Below are positions 26,949 to 37,564 of a stretch of 64,000 bases of DNA, piece by piece. The stretch covers positions 2,555,501 through 2,619,500 of the forward strand of contig OZ014425.1 of NCBI GenBank assembly GCA_963965975.1. The letters are read 5' to 3'. How positions within the stretch are numbered: the stretch's first letter is position 1; each line of letters opens with the position of its first letter. The notes under the pieces are model-generated. The model worked only from the letters and a program-made list of their open reading frames with translations. It was not told the origin of the DNA and made no database searches. Both the position numbers and the translations under genes were made by a program. The DNA comes from Xestospongia bergquistia. Lineage: Eukaryota > Porifera > Demospongiae > Haplosclerida > Petrosiidae.

Positions 26949-27571
26949 TAGCCTCGTACCCAGACTTTCGCGGTAGAAAAGAGCCTGGTCATTACTGCTT
27001 GCGCATGCACATAATTATTGACATCATAATGACACATTTTAAATTAAATGACGAATTGATGGGTCGGGTTTATATTGATGACGTTTTTTTCACTACACGA
27101 GTTTAAGCACGAGTTTGTCAGTAATGCAGAGATTTATTTAGTGGAAGCCGAAAGAGCAACAAATTTGTTCAGTGCTGTTGGAATGTGAAATAATTGGGGT
27201 TCGTGAATAACTGCTTTACTTGATGTTATTGTTTCTGGACATGATATGATAGTCTCTCTTCATATATTTTTATGAAGTGCAAACTTCGAATTGTGTCTCA
27301 AGAGAAATCTGTTGTAGACCTAGAGGAATTCAAGCAGTTGGTTCATAACCTAGCTTGTAATCCATCATGAAAGGGAGGATTTTGAAACACAAACTCTTTC
27401 CAAAACCAGTTGGTAACCACACGAAGACATCTTTTCCGTTATGTATAGCTACAATAGAAAAGATCTGCTCTTTTTTAAAAGATAGATTTGGCTTTCCTAG
27501 CTGATTTATAGCATATAATAGAGCAGCAGAAAAGTTACTACAAGTAGCTATCACCAATAATCTAAAGTACA
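26949..27571. mobile_element. Mutator-like element with captured helicase segment, right end missing
   Basis: The left terminal repeat (TAGCCTCGTACCCAGACTTT) begins directly after ATTTAGTAC, the same insertion site as the two short copies. The interior carries a minus-strand RecQ-like helicase exon and flanking text also found in the elements at 34422 and 37017. Array sequence resumes at about 27572 without the right terminal repeat. It appears to be a larger form of the element, with the short copies as internal deletion derivatives. Confidence 0.7.
27330..27557 (-). pseudogene. RecQ/DEAD-box-like helicase N-terminal exon fragment
   Basis: A 75-codon minus-strand frame. Residues 28-31 (KKEQ) match the position of the Q-motif glutamine, and residues 41-58 read GKDVFVWLPTGFGKSLCF, a Walker A box in the form typical of RecQ-family helicases (LPTGxGKS). 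FKILPFMMDYKLG then leads to a possible donor (CTAG|GTTATG). Later helicase motifs (DEAH box, motifs II-VI) are absent, so it cannot be a working enzyme. It lies within the Mutator-like element, as expected for a captured gene piece. Confidence 0.8.
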
Positions 27572-28357
27572 GTGGTTTGTACTAGAAATCATAGACTGCA
27601 TTACTTCATTTTAGCAATCAATGTGTCAGGACTTTACTTCTGCAGGGCTGTTTAACAAGACAAAAGAAGGAACTGGATTCCAACAGGCAAGCATTTGACA
27701 GTGTTCTCTGCAGTAAATCCGAGACAATGAAATTCCTTGCTAGAACAGAAGGAAAAAACAGTAGTAACAAGTACTGCCAGTCAATGTAGCAAGTCTCAAT
27801 AATAATATTCAAGTGTTTTTAAAAGGCTTTTTACCCTGATTGTGTCTGCTTTGGTATCAGTATCAGCTTGTAAAGGTTTGTACTAAAAATCTTAGACAGC
27901 ATTACTTCATTTTAGCAACCAATCTGTCAGGAATTTACGTCTGCAGAGCTGTGGAGCAAGACAGAAGAAGGAACTGTATTACATGCAGCCAAGTGATTTG
28001 ACAGTCTTGTCTGCAATAAATCTTAGACGATGATGTTACTCGCTAGAACAAAAGAAATTGAGTCAGTTTTAGCCCTTAGTTTTAGTGCATCTGATAAGTC
28101 ATTTGGAAACATATCTGACTATTCCTTTTCTCTAATATATAAACTTTAGTAACCAGTATATTTAGTACAATGTAGGAGGTCTGAATAATATTAGTCAATT
28201 GTTTTATCACTACAAGCCTATTTAGCCCCATTATGTCTACCATTATATGAGTAGTTAGTCAAGTGTTTTTATTTAGTACAAGCCCTTTTAAACCTATTGT
28301 GTCTACTTTTGTATCAGTATTAGCTTGTAATGTTTTGTCACAACTTTATTTCTGCAG

Positions 28358-28464
28358 GGCTGTTTACCCTCACTGTCTCTACGTTTGTGTCAGTATCAGC
28401 TTGTGCTGTATTATTGGTTGGTTATTGTATTGTGTATACTTATGAATATGATTATCATGTGTAG
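28358..28464 (+). pseudogene. Membrane-segment exon, copy 5 (array 1)
   Basis: Acceptor CTTTATTTCTGCAG, then GG CTG TTT. Product LFTLTVSTFVSVSACAVLLV continues GYCIVYTYEYDYHV-stop (TAG at 28462-28464). The donor-like site after it is ATAAG rather than GTAAG. A sixth, damaged remnant ending YEYYYHV lies at about 32985-33050, beyond the piggyBac element. Confidence 0.45.
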
Positions 28465-29428
28465 ACTTCCTGTCCCATAAGTTATCTATGCACTTTATAT
28501 TATAAAATGTGCATATTGTAGAGATTTTATTGAGTCTTGAGTATTGTCCGATATCATATGTGAATGTGTTTGTAATGGTTATACTAGAAATCTTAGACTG
28601 CATTACTTCATTTTAGCAATAATGTTCCTCGCTATAGCCAAAGGGCAAGTAAATACAGTCAAGTGTGTTAGTATATATAGCTTGACTTTCAATTCAATGA
28701 GCTTTAGCCTTTAGTTTAGTGCATCTTTACTTCGTTTTTGCCACCAAAGATTCATGACTTTCTTTCTACAGGGCTGTTTAGCAAGATAGAAGAAGGAACC
28801 AGATTCCATTCAGCCAAATCATTTGACAGTGGTCTCTGCAGTAAATCCAAGACAATAATGTTCCTCGCTATAAATACAGTCAGTGTATCAATACTTCATT
28901 TGTGTTAATATATCTAGCTTGACTTTAAATTCAATGAGCTTTAGTCCTTAGTTCTAGTGCATTTGTTATCTTAACTAAGCCTGTAATAAGTCCTTTTAAA
29001 ACATATATCACGTTTCCTTGTCTCTGTAATATATACACTTTAATAACCAGTATAAAAGTCTTTTCACCCCATTGTGTCTTCTCTGGTGTCAATATCAGCT
29101 TGTAAAGGTTTGTAATAGAAATCTTAGAAGCATTACTTCTTTAGTAGCAACCAATGAGTCACGACTTTATTTCTACAGGCTGTTTAGCAAGACAGAAGAA
29201 GGAACTGGATTCCATTCAGCCAAAACATTTGACGGTGTTCTCTGCAGTAAATCCAAGACAATAATGTTCCCTGCTATAGCCTAAGAGCAAGTAAATACAG
29301 TGAAATGTGTTAGTATATATAGCTTGACTTTAAATTCAATGAGCTTTACTAAATGAAGCTGCTAAAATTGTGATATTTGTGAGTGACACAGCAATAATTA
29401 TCATTAAATATTTTATCTTTATTATTAG

Positions 29429-29509
29429 GTGGGTTCTGATATACCTAGTATTTCAGTTGAGATCGTAGAGGAGGCATTTCAATTATTGGAAGAGCAAAAG
29501 CAGATGTAA
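29429..29509 (+). pseudogene. Terminal-exon-like block, copy 4
   Basis: Same block with CCTAGTATT for CCTGGTATT (G to S). The downstream text (AAGACTAAAGATAACATCAG) is tandemly doubled at 29561-29600. Confidence 0.4.
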
Positions 29510-30559
29510 TTCTTGTACCAGCTGTTGCTAAAGGATATTATACAGTTGGAGCCTCATATAAGACTAAAGATAACATCAGTAAGACTAAAGATAACATCAG
29601 TAAGCTTGTCACGATGTGTACTAGAAATCTTAGCGTTTTCGCAACCAATGAGTACGACTTTATTTCTGCAGGGCTTTTAACCCCCATTGTGTCTTGTTTG
29701 GTATCAGTATCAGCTTGTAAAGGTTTGTACTAGAAATCCTAGACAGCATTACTTCGTTTTAGCAACCAATCATTCACAACTTCATTTCTACAGGTCTGTT
29801 TACCAAATCAGAAGAAGGAACTAGTTTCCATTCAGCCAAATCATTTGACGGTGTTCTCTGCAGTAAATCCAAGACAATAATGTTCCTCACTATAGCCCAA
29901 GGGCAAGTAAATACAGTGAAGTGTGTTAGTATATATAGCTTGAGTTTAAATTCAATGAGCTTTAGCCCTTAGTTTAGTGCACTTGTAATCACGTTGTAAT
30001 ATTTTTGCTAGAAATCTTAGACAGTATTACTTTGTTTTAGCAAACATGGAGTCATGACTTTATTTTAGCAGGGTTGTTTAGCAAGACATAAGAAGGAACT
30101 GGATTTCATTCAGCCAGGTCATTTGACAGTGTTCTCTGCAGTAAATCCAAGACAATAATGTTCCTTGCTATAGCCCAAGGGCAAGTAAATACAGTCAAGC
30201 ATATTAGTATATATAGCTTGACTTTAAATTCAATGAGCTTTAGCCCTTTGTTTAGTTCATCATTACTTCGTTTTAGCAGCCAAAGATTCATGACTTTATT
30301 TCTACAGGGCTGTTTAGCAAGATAGAAAAAGGAACCAGATTCCATTCAGCCAAATCATTTGACAGTGTTCTCTGCAGTAAATCCAAGACAATAATGTTAC
30401 TCGCTATAGCCCAAGGGTAAGTAAATACAGTGAAGTGTGTTAGTATATATAGCTTGACTTTAAATTCAATGAGCTTTACTAAATGAAGGTGCTAAAACTG
30501 TGATATTTGTGAGTGACACAGCAATAATTATCATTAAATATTTTATCTTTATTACTAGG

Positions 30560-30735
30560 TGGTTTGGCATGCGCAAACGCACACTGTGACCAAATTATTT
30601 CTGTGGTTTGTAGAGGGAAAGAAATGTAAGGTTAGTGATGTGAACGCTTTTGCCTTTGCTCGAAGTAAAGTTAGCATGTTGTGTTCTACGAAGAGTGAAA
30701 AGGATAGTGAAACGTTGTCCAAGATCTTGTCATCA
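30560..30735 (+). other. Open frame fused to an array acceptor at the piggyBac edge
   Basis: Array homology ends at TTTATTACTAGGTGG, just inside a terminal-exon-like block. New sequence starts TTTGGCATGCGC. A plus-strand frame (GTT TGG CAT GCG) stays open for about 58 codons to a TAA near 30738 and includes WFVEGKKCKVSDVNAFAFAR. No family recognised. It may be the non-coding end of the piggyBac element or unrelated inserted DNA. Confidence 0.25.
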
Positions 30736-30991
30736 TAAAGGGAAGTTGGTAGCAAAATTCGCGATCAAGGTCTACGTTTACATTTCTTTGTTTACTGACA
30801 GCGTTTGATTGTGTTCTATTCTAGGGCTACTTTATGATTGAAAGTTAGTTTCATATATTACTTGTATTTGTATAGAACAAAGAAACGCTTTGAAGTGCAT
30901 TTGTAGAGTAAAATGTGTGTAACATAATTTAGTACGTAAATAGCATGAGGATATGATACTATGAGTGTGTGTGTGTGTAGACTACATAATA

Positions 30992-32640
30992 CTAATAATT
31001 GTGAAATGCTAGGAAACAGTCACTATCTGGTTTTCCTGTGTGGCATAGGTTTTTTTTGCACATTTGGCATTCCCACTGTGTCAACTTCAATTGTTTTCCC
31101 TTCCTGTAGCAATGAGAGCATTTGCTTCGCTTTGCTGCCTTCATTGGGAAGTGTAGAGTTGGTACTGAGGGATGAATAGCAGAGGAAGGGCGACCTCTAA
31201 CTTTTCGACCGTTATAATTCCCAATTAGCTGTTTTGCCAACTCTGACCTGAAGTCAACGTATTGATGGTATACATGCCCTGTTGATGGTACATACCTGTG
31301 AAGGATGTAGGCATTTGCCAAAGTGAGTTCAAATAAAAACCAAAAGATGTATTTGTAGAATTTGTGGCTTTTCAGTCGTACACAGTAGTAGTGTCGTAGC
31401 TGGTCATTGCAATCAACCCCTCCCATATACTTGTTGTAGTCAATAACATTCAAAGGGCAGGTGAAAGCTTTTCTTGTGCCATCCTTTTGTTTTCTGGTTA
31501 CTGTGCCTTCTTCATTTCTGCAGTTGGTAGAGAGAACACTTACTGTTTTGTTGTCTTGCCACAATGAGAAAATGCAATTTTCTTTTTCAATTGTCTTGTA
31601 ATCTCCCCTCTCTGGTAGTCCCTTCTTAAGAAAAGGCTTAAATCCATCAGGATAGCCTACTCGATTTGATCGAATGGTGCCGCATGCATAGATCGAGTCC
31701 TTTAGAAGGTCATTGAAGAGCTGTACACTGGTGAAAAAGTTATCGCAGTACACTTTATAATGTTTGCCAACATGATTCCTGGTTAGATCTTTCACAACCC
31801 GTTCATGTATATGTGTTTCCGACCTGCCTCCCACTTTTCCAAGGTACACCTGAAATTGAGAAACATAGCCATTTATAGCATATGCTCTCATCCAGACTTT
31901 TATCCCTCTCTTTGTAGGTTTCTTGGGAAGATATTGCTTGAGAGAGGATCTTCAATTGAAGGGGATCATGGCCTCATCAATTGAGCTGGCACTGTGAGGA
32001 TTATATATCTCCAAAAACCTCTCTGATATGGAAGTTATCACCGGTCGGATTTTCCAAAGACGATCATAGCTAGGATCTGTTCGCTGAACTGAATAGGATT
32101 CATTCTGCGTGAAATGGAGAAACCGAGAGATTTCCAAGAATCGTCTCAGAGATATCCTGTCTGCTACTGGGGAGTTATAGTAAGTTGGATCTAATTTCCA
32201 GTAATCATAAAGGCATGGTAATTGATTGATTCCCATTAGAATCATGAATCCAAAATACGCTTGAATTTCAAGCAGTGTTACTTGGTCAAATCTCTCGTAG
32301 GCATCAGTTGATAGCACTTCTCGAGCGTATACATTAGTTTGCTCAGCAATCATATTGATTAGGGTATGAGAGAGGGGAACTGTAGGTTCACATGGAACAG
32401 TACAGGGAAGGACAGTAGTAGGCCTGTCAGTAGTAAGGTTAGTTTTAGTTGACTCAAAAAGGATTCACCTGACTCAAATTCTAATGGTTCATCAATCTCC
32501 ATAGCATCACAACTATAGAATTAGAAAAGACAAGCATCAAAGAATTATTTGGAGTGTTGGTATAATAACAGAAGCAGTAGACATGGTTATAATAATTCTT
32601 TCTTTTGATCTTACCTTTCCAGATTTTCGTCGGTGTCCAT
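30992..32640 (-). pseudogene. piggyBac transposase (PGBD4-like), nearly whole
   Basis: Cut-and-paste transposase of the piggyBac superfamily, read on the minus strand. A short first exon (32640-32615, MDTDENLE) ends at a GTAAG donor; the second exon starts at 32512 after TTCTATAG. An acidic N-terminus is followed by the catalytic core. The three conserved aspartates are visible in SSIDEAMIPF, KVYCDNFFTS and YNKYMGGVDCND. A cysteine-rich C-terminal finger (CSHCYRKGKQ, then CQMCKKNLCH and DSDC) ends the protein. Two lesions were seen: a nonsense codon right after IDEAMIPFN (TGA where relatives have glycine) and an apparent +1 frameshift near 32455 in the N-terminal part. It interrupts array 1, so it entered after the array formed. 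No terminal inverted repeats were found. The right edge is near TTAA at 32818-32821 and the left edge near 30560. Confidence 0.9.
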
Positions 32641-33520
32641 TCTGTGTAAAAGAAAATGGAATGAAAAGTACTTAGTGTTTAGTTTGTTTTTCTAATTATA
32701 ATGCAATAATATTGTTACTGCATACACATTATTATACATATTATATATACAATAATAACTATTATATATTATACTATATAACAACAATCTCTTCTTCCTC
32801 TTCCACGTCAAAATCATTTAATACAATGTCTGAATAACATTAGTCAAGTTTTTCTATTTAGTACAAGCCTATTTTCCTCCATTGTCTCAACTTTTGTTTC
32901 AGTATGAGCTTGTAATGGTTGGTACTAGAGGTTTGTACTAGAAATCTTAGACAGCATTACTTCATTTTAGCAACCAATGGGTACTGTATTATTATTTGGT
33001 TATTGTGTTGCATATAGTTATGAATATTATTATCATGTGTGTACCATAAGTTATCTATGCAACATACTTTATAAAATATGAATATTGTGTTATTTAGTCT
33101 TGAGTTGTGTGCTGTATCATATGTGAATGTGTTTATACATATTATTAACTAGTCATTTTAAAACATAATATCTCACTAGTCCTTTTCTCTGTAAGGTATA
33201 GGCTTTAGTAATCAGTATATTTTGTGCATTACTTCATTTTAGCAACCAGACTTTATATCCTTTCAGCCAAGTCAATCCAAGACAATGATGTTACTTGCTA
33301 CAGCCCAAGGGCAAATAAATACGGTCAGAGTAGCGGTACTCCATGTGTATTAGTATATCGTGTATTTTTGTATGAGTGTCAGCTTATGTTTTTGTACTTG
33401 TAAGTACTTTACCTTTGCAGGGCTGTTAAGCAAGACAGAATAAGGAACTGGATTCCATACAGCCAAACCATTTGACAGTGTCCTCTGTAGTAAATCTCAG
33501 ATAATGATGTTCTTGACTAC

Positions 33521-34009
33521 AACAAAAGGGAAAGACAATAGTAACAAATATGGTCAGAGAAGCAGTACTCCACGTCTGTTAGTATATCAAGCTTGACTTT
33601 TAAACTAGTCCTTTTCTCTGTGATATATTGACTTTAGTAAGAAGTATATTTAGTACTATGTTGCAAGTCTGAGTAATATTCATTAAGTAAATATGCTGGT
33701 TACTAAAGTATGTTGCATTCCATTTAGCCAAGTCATTTGGCAGTCTTCCCTGCAGTATTTCTGAGCGAATGATGTTCCTCGGTACATGGTAAAGTAATGT
33801 ATTACATCGTGATAGACTCAAGTAACATGATTTGTTGTCCTTCTAGGTATACGGATATCAGTGTAATGTTACATTCATATCGTATAACTTAACAATATTA
33901 CCTTATTTTAAACATACACACACACACATACATGCAGATGAAGGAAATAACAATTGGTAAGTATATTAACAATAAAAATGTATAAACATTAACTGGTATT
34001 TTGACATAA
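33521..34009. other. AT-rich spacer with short CA run
   Basis: A few residual array-1 phrases continue to about 33800. A (CA)n run lies near 33916-33930. No gene seen. Confidence 0.5.
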
Positions 34010-34011
34010 AC

Positions 34012-34075
34012 TAATACTACAAATATAATACTACCAAATGTAATACTGCCAAATGTAATACTGCAAATGTAATAT
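34012..34075. repeat. Left inverted repeat bracketing array 2
   Basis: ATACTACCAAATGTAATACT, GCCAAATGTAATACTGC and similar. The complement occurs at 38690-38740, on the far side of array 2. Confidence 0.65.
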
Positions 34076-34421
34076 TGTCATTAACATATTTTAACGTCAG
34101 TGTAAAATATATTATTCCTTCTCGTTTCTCTTTCATTACCCTAGATTCGCTGTACATCAGGACTAGGCTCAAGACATCCTCTGTCTCAAAAGAGTCTAGG
34201 GAGTAAGTTAAGACCATACAGTACTAGACTACTAGTGTACATTGATTCATAATACTTCAGGCTCAAGACTCAAGACATTCCTATACTTCGAAGAGTCTGA
34301 AGAGTAAGTTAACTGAATACAATACTAGTGTACATTAATTCATAATTAATTATTTCTGTTAATTTGTTTTTTATTACAATAGCTTCACTGGACATCAGGA
34401 TCAAGGATCAAGACATTTCTC

Positions 34422-34911
34422 TAGCCTCGTACCCAGGCTTTTGCGATAGGAAAGAAAGCCTGGTAACTACTATTAGCGCATGCATTTAATTTCCACAGAT
34501 TCCTTTGAAAGTAGTATACTCTAGGAATCCTCCGTCAACTATTGATGTCAAAATTCCTTTAATCACAATGTGAGACTATTTGTAGTACTGATAGAAAGTA
34601 TTCTTCTGCTCTACTCTATGCTAATGATGGAAAAGATGTTTTCGTGTGGTTTTCTATTCCAACAACACTGAACATGTTTGTTGCTCTTTTTGCTTTCATT
34701 AAGTATCTACAGAACCAACAAACTCAACTAGCCATGCCTAAACTCAGTAGTGAATGAAACATCATCAATAGAAACCCAGCCATTTACTTGTCATTTAATT
34801 CTAAATCTTGCCATTATGATGTCAGTATATTGCGTAAATTACAATAAACGCATGCACAAGCAGTAGTTACCAGGCTTTCTTTTCTATTGCGAAAACCTGG
34901 GTACAAGGCTA
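34422..34911. mobile_element. Mutator-like element with helicase remnant, 490 bp
   Basis: Terminal inverted repeats of about 65 bp: TAGCCTCGTACCCAGGCTTT at the left and its near-complement ending AAGGCTA at the right. A perfect 10-bp direct repeat GACATTTCTC lies at 34412-34421 and 34912-34921, splitting an array-2 core. The interior contains plus-strand text GATGGAAAAGATGTTTTCGT, which reads NDGKDVFVW in the helicase frame, matching the fragment at 27330, followed by non-helicase text where the Walker A box should be. Confidence 0.85.
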
Positions 34912-35629
34912 GACATTTCTCCATCTCAAGGACTCTTGGGAGTAAGTCAGTGCTAGTATAAATTTATTCATGATGCATTATTAATCTCTTTTATTACAAT
35001 AGATTCGCTGGTTGTCAGAGGTCAAGGATGAAGACATTCCTCTATCTCGATGAGTTTGTCAAGTAAGTTAACAGAATACAATACTAGGTTACATTGATTC
35101 ATGAAACACGATTACTCTTAACTTCTTTTATTACTATAGCTTGACTTGATGTCAGTCTCAAGGCTCAAGACATTCCTATATCTCAAAGAGTCTGAAGAGT
35201 AAGTTAACTGAATACAATCATAGTGTACATTAATTCATAAGTCTTAATTCATAATACATTAATTCATAATACTCTTAATCTCTTTTTCATTACTATAGCT
35301 TTGTTCGACGTCAGGCTCAAGGCTCAAGAAATTCATCTGAAGATTCTAGGGAGTAAGGCTCAAGGCATTCATGTATCTCGATAGGGAGTAAGATCATACA
35401 GTACTAGTATAAAGTAATTCATAATGCATCATTACCTTTAATATCTCTTTTATTGCTATGGCTTCGCTGGATATTGGGATCAAGAATCAAGACATTCTGC
35501 TATCTTAAAGACACTGGGGAGTAAGTTCACAGAATACAGTAGTAGTGTACATTAAGTCATAATCCATCATTACTCTTACTTTCTCTTTTATTACTGCATA
35601 TTACTCTTAATTTTTCTTTTATTACTGTA

Positions 35630-36570
35630 GCTTCACTGGACTTCAGGATCAAGGCTTGAGACATTCCTCTATCACAAAGAGTCTCACTCTGTGGAGTAAG
35701 TTAACAGCATACAGTACTAGTGTACATTAATTCATAATACCCATTACTCATAATACACATTATTATTACTATAGCTTCGCTGGATATCAGTATCAAGAAT
35801 CAAGACATTCTGCTATCTCAAAGACACTGGGGAGTAAGTTCACAGAATGCAGTAGTAGTGTACATTAAGTCATAATACATCATTACTCTTACTTTATCTT
35901 TTATTACTGCATATTACTCTTAATTTCTCTTATATTACTGTAGCTTCACTGGACTTCAGGATCAAGGCTTGAGACATTCCTCTATCACAAAGAGTCTCAC
36001 TCTGTGGAGTAAGTTAACAGCATACAGTACTAGTGTACATTAATTCATAATACCCATTACTCATAATACACATTATTATTACTATAGCTTCGCTGGATAT
36101 CAGTATCAAGAATCAAGACATTCTGCTATCTCAAAGACACTGGGGAGTAAGTTCACAGAATGCAGTAGTAGTGTACATTAAGTCATAATACATCATTACT
36201 CTTACTTTATCTTTTATTACTGCATATTACTCTTAATTTCTCTTATATTACTGTAGCTTCACTGGACTTCAGGATCAAGGCTTGAGACATTCCTCTATCA
36301 CAAAGAGTCTCACTCTGTGGAGTAAGTTAACAGCATACAGTACTAGTGTACATTAATTCATAATACCCATTACTCATAATACACATTATTATTACTATAG
36401 CTTCGCTGGATATCAGTATCAAGAATCAAGACATTCTGCTATCTCAAAGACACTGGGGAGTAAGTTCACAGAATACAGTAGTAGTGTACATTAAGTCATA
36501 ATACATCATTACTCTTACTTTATCTTTTATTACTGCATATTACTCTTAATTTCTCTTATATTACTGTAGC
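35630..36570. repeat. 313-bp dimeric higher-order repeat, three copies
   Basis: A two-unit segment of array 2 recurs at exactly 313-bp spacing. The marker GTCTCACTCTGTGGA occurs at 35681, 35994 and 36307. The copies are almost identical, showing recent expansion by whole dimers. Confidence 0.88.
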
Positions 36571-37016
36571 TTCACTGGACTTCAGGGTCAAGGCTCAAGA
36601 CATTCCTCTATCACAAAGAGTCTGTGGAGTAAGTTAACAGCATACAGTACTAGTGTACATTAATTCATAATACCCATTACTCATAATACACATTACTCTC
36701 AATTTCTATTTTATTACTATAGCTTCACTGGATATTGCGATCAAGAATCAAGACATTCTGCTATCTCAAGACGCTGGGGAGTAAGTTAACAGAATACAGT
36801 ACTGGTATAAATTAATTGATAATGCATCTTATCACTGTAGCTTCATTTGATGTCTGGCTCAAGTCTCAAGACATTCCTATACTTCGAAGACTCTGAAGAG
36901 TAAGTTAACTAAATACGATACTACTGTACATTAATTCATAATATAGCATAGTCTTAATTTGTGTTTTATTACAATAGCTTTGCTGGATGTCAAGATCAAG
37001 GATCAAGATATTTCTC

Positions 37017-37564
37017 TAGCCTCATACCCAGGCTTTCACAATAGAAAAGAAAGCCTGGTAACTACTGTTTGTGCATGCATTTAATTTCCACAGATTTCTT
37101 TGAAACTAGTATACTCTATGAATCCTCCATCAACTATGACGTCAAAATTCCTTTACCCATAATATGAGACCATTTGTAAAGTTTTCTTCTGCTCTACTGT
37201 ATGTTCTAAAGCTGCTAGCAATGCCAAATCTATTTCTTAAAAGGAGCAACTCTTGTTCATTGAAGCTATATATGATGGAAAAGATATTTTCGTGTGGTTT
37301 TGTATTCCGACAGCACTGAACAAATTTGTCGTTCTTTTTGCTTTCATTAAATCTCTGCAGAACCGACAAACTCAGCTAGACATGCCCAAACTCAGTAGTG
37401 AATGAAACGTCATCAATATAAACCTGACCCATTTACTTGTCATTTAATTTAAAATGTTGTCATTATGATATGAACATATAACATAATTTACAATAATTAA
37501 GCGCATACACAAGCAGTAGTTACCAAGCTTTCTTTTCTATCGCGAAAGCCTGGGTACGAGGCTA
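37017..37564. mobile_element. Mutator-like element with helicase remnant, 548 bp
   Basis: Same family and same insertion point within an array-2 core as the copy at 34422, with flanks GATATTTCTC (37007-37016) and GACAATTCTC (37565-37574), 8 of 10 matching. The interior is alignable with the other copy but keeps about 60-75 bp more, including a KEQ-like stretch before YDGKDIFVW. Shared site and content indicate duplication of the array segment with its insertion. Confidence 0.82.

Larger units (their letters stand above)
5940..33520 (+). repeat. Large array of decayed exon-plus-intron units (array 1)
   Basis: About 27 kb of diverged, partly tandem units of roughly 300-350 bp, on the order of 60-70 copies. 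A typical unit holds, in order, an acceptor-like tract (CTTTATTTCTGCAG), a GG CTG TTT start, an open block of about 38 codons, a donor-like GCAAGTAAAT, then non-coding text including TTCAATGAGCTTTAGCCCTT, then a second short block ending SVSACNGLY-stop, then CATTACTTCGTTTTAGCAACCAATGA-like text. Translation on the plus strand gives LFSKTEEGTGFHSAKSFD and continues to about SKTIMFLATAQGQ. Antisense frames of 75-97 codons also stay open. Splice-like signals, and the shared acceptor and phase with the membrane-segment exons, favour plus. Many copies have lost the donor GT or the frame, so most are not functional. I do not recognise the protein family. Boundaries are approximate. Confidence 0.75.

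Noticed and set aside
30555-30755. Minus-strand 66-codon frame as an extra piggyBac gene
   Set aside because: No homology seen, it overlaps an equally open plus-strand frame, and it crosses the array junction.
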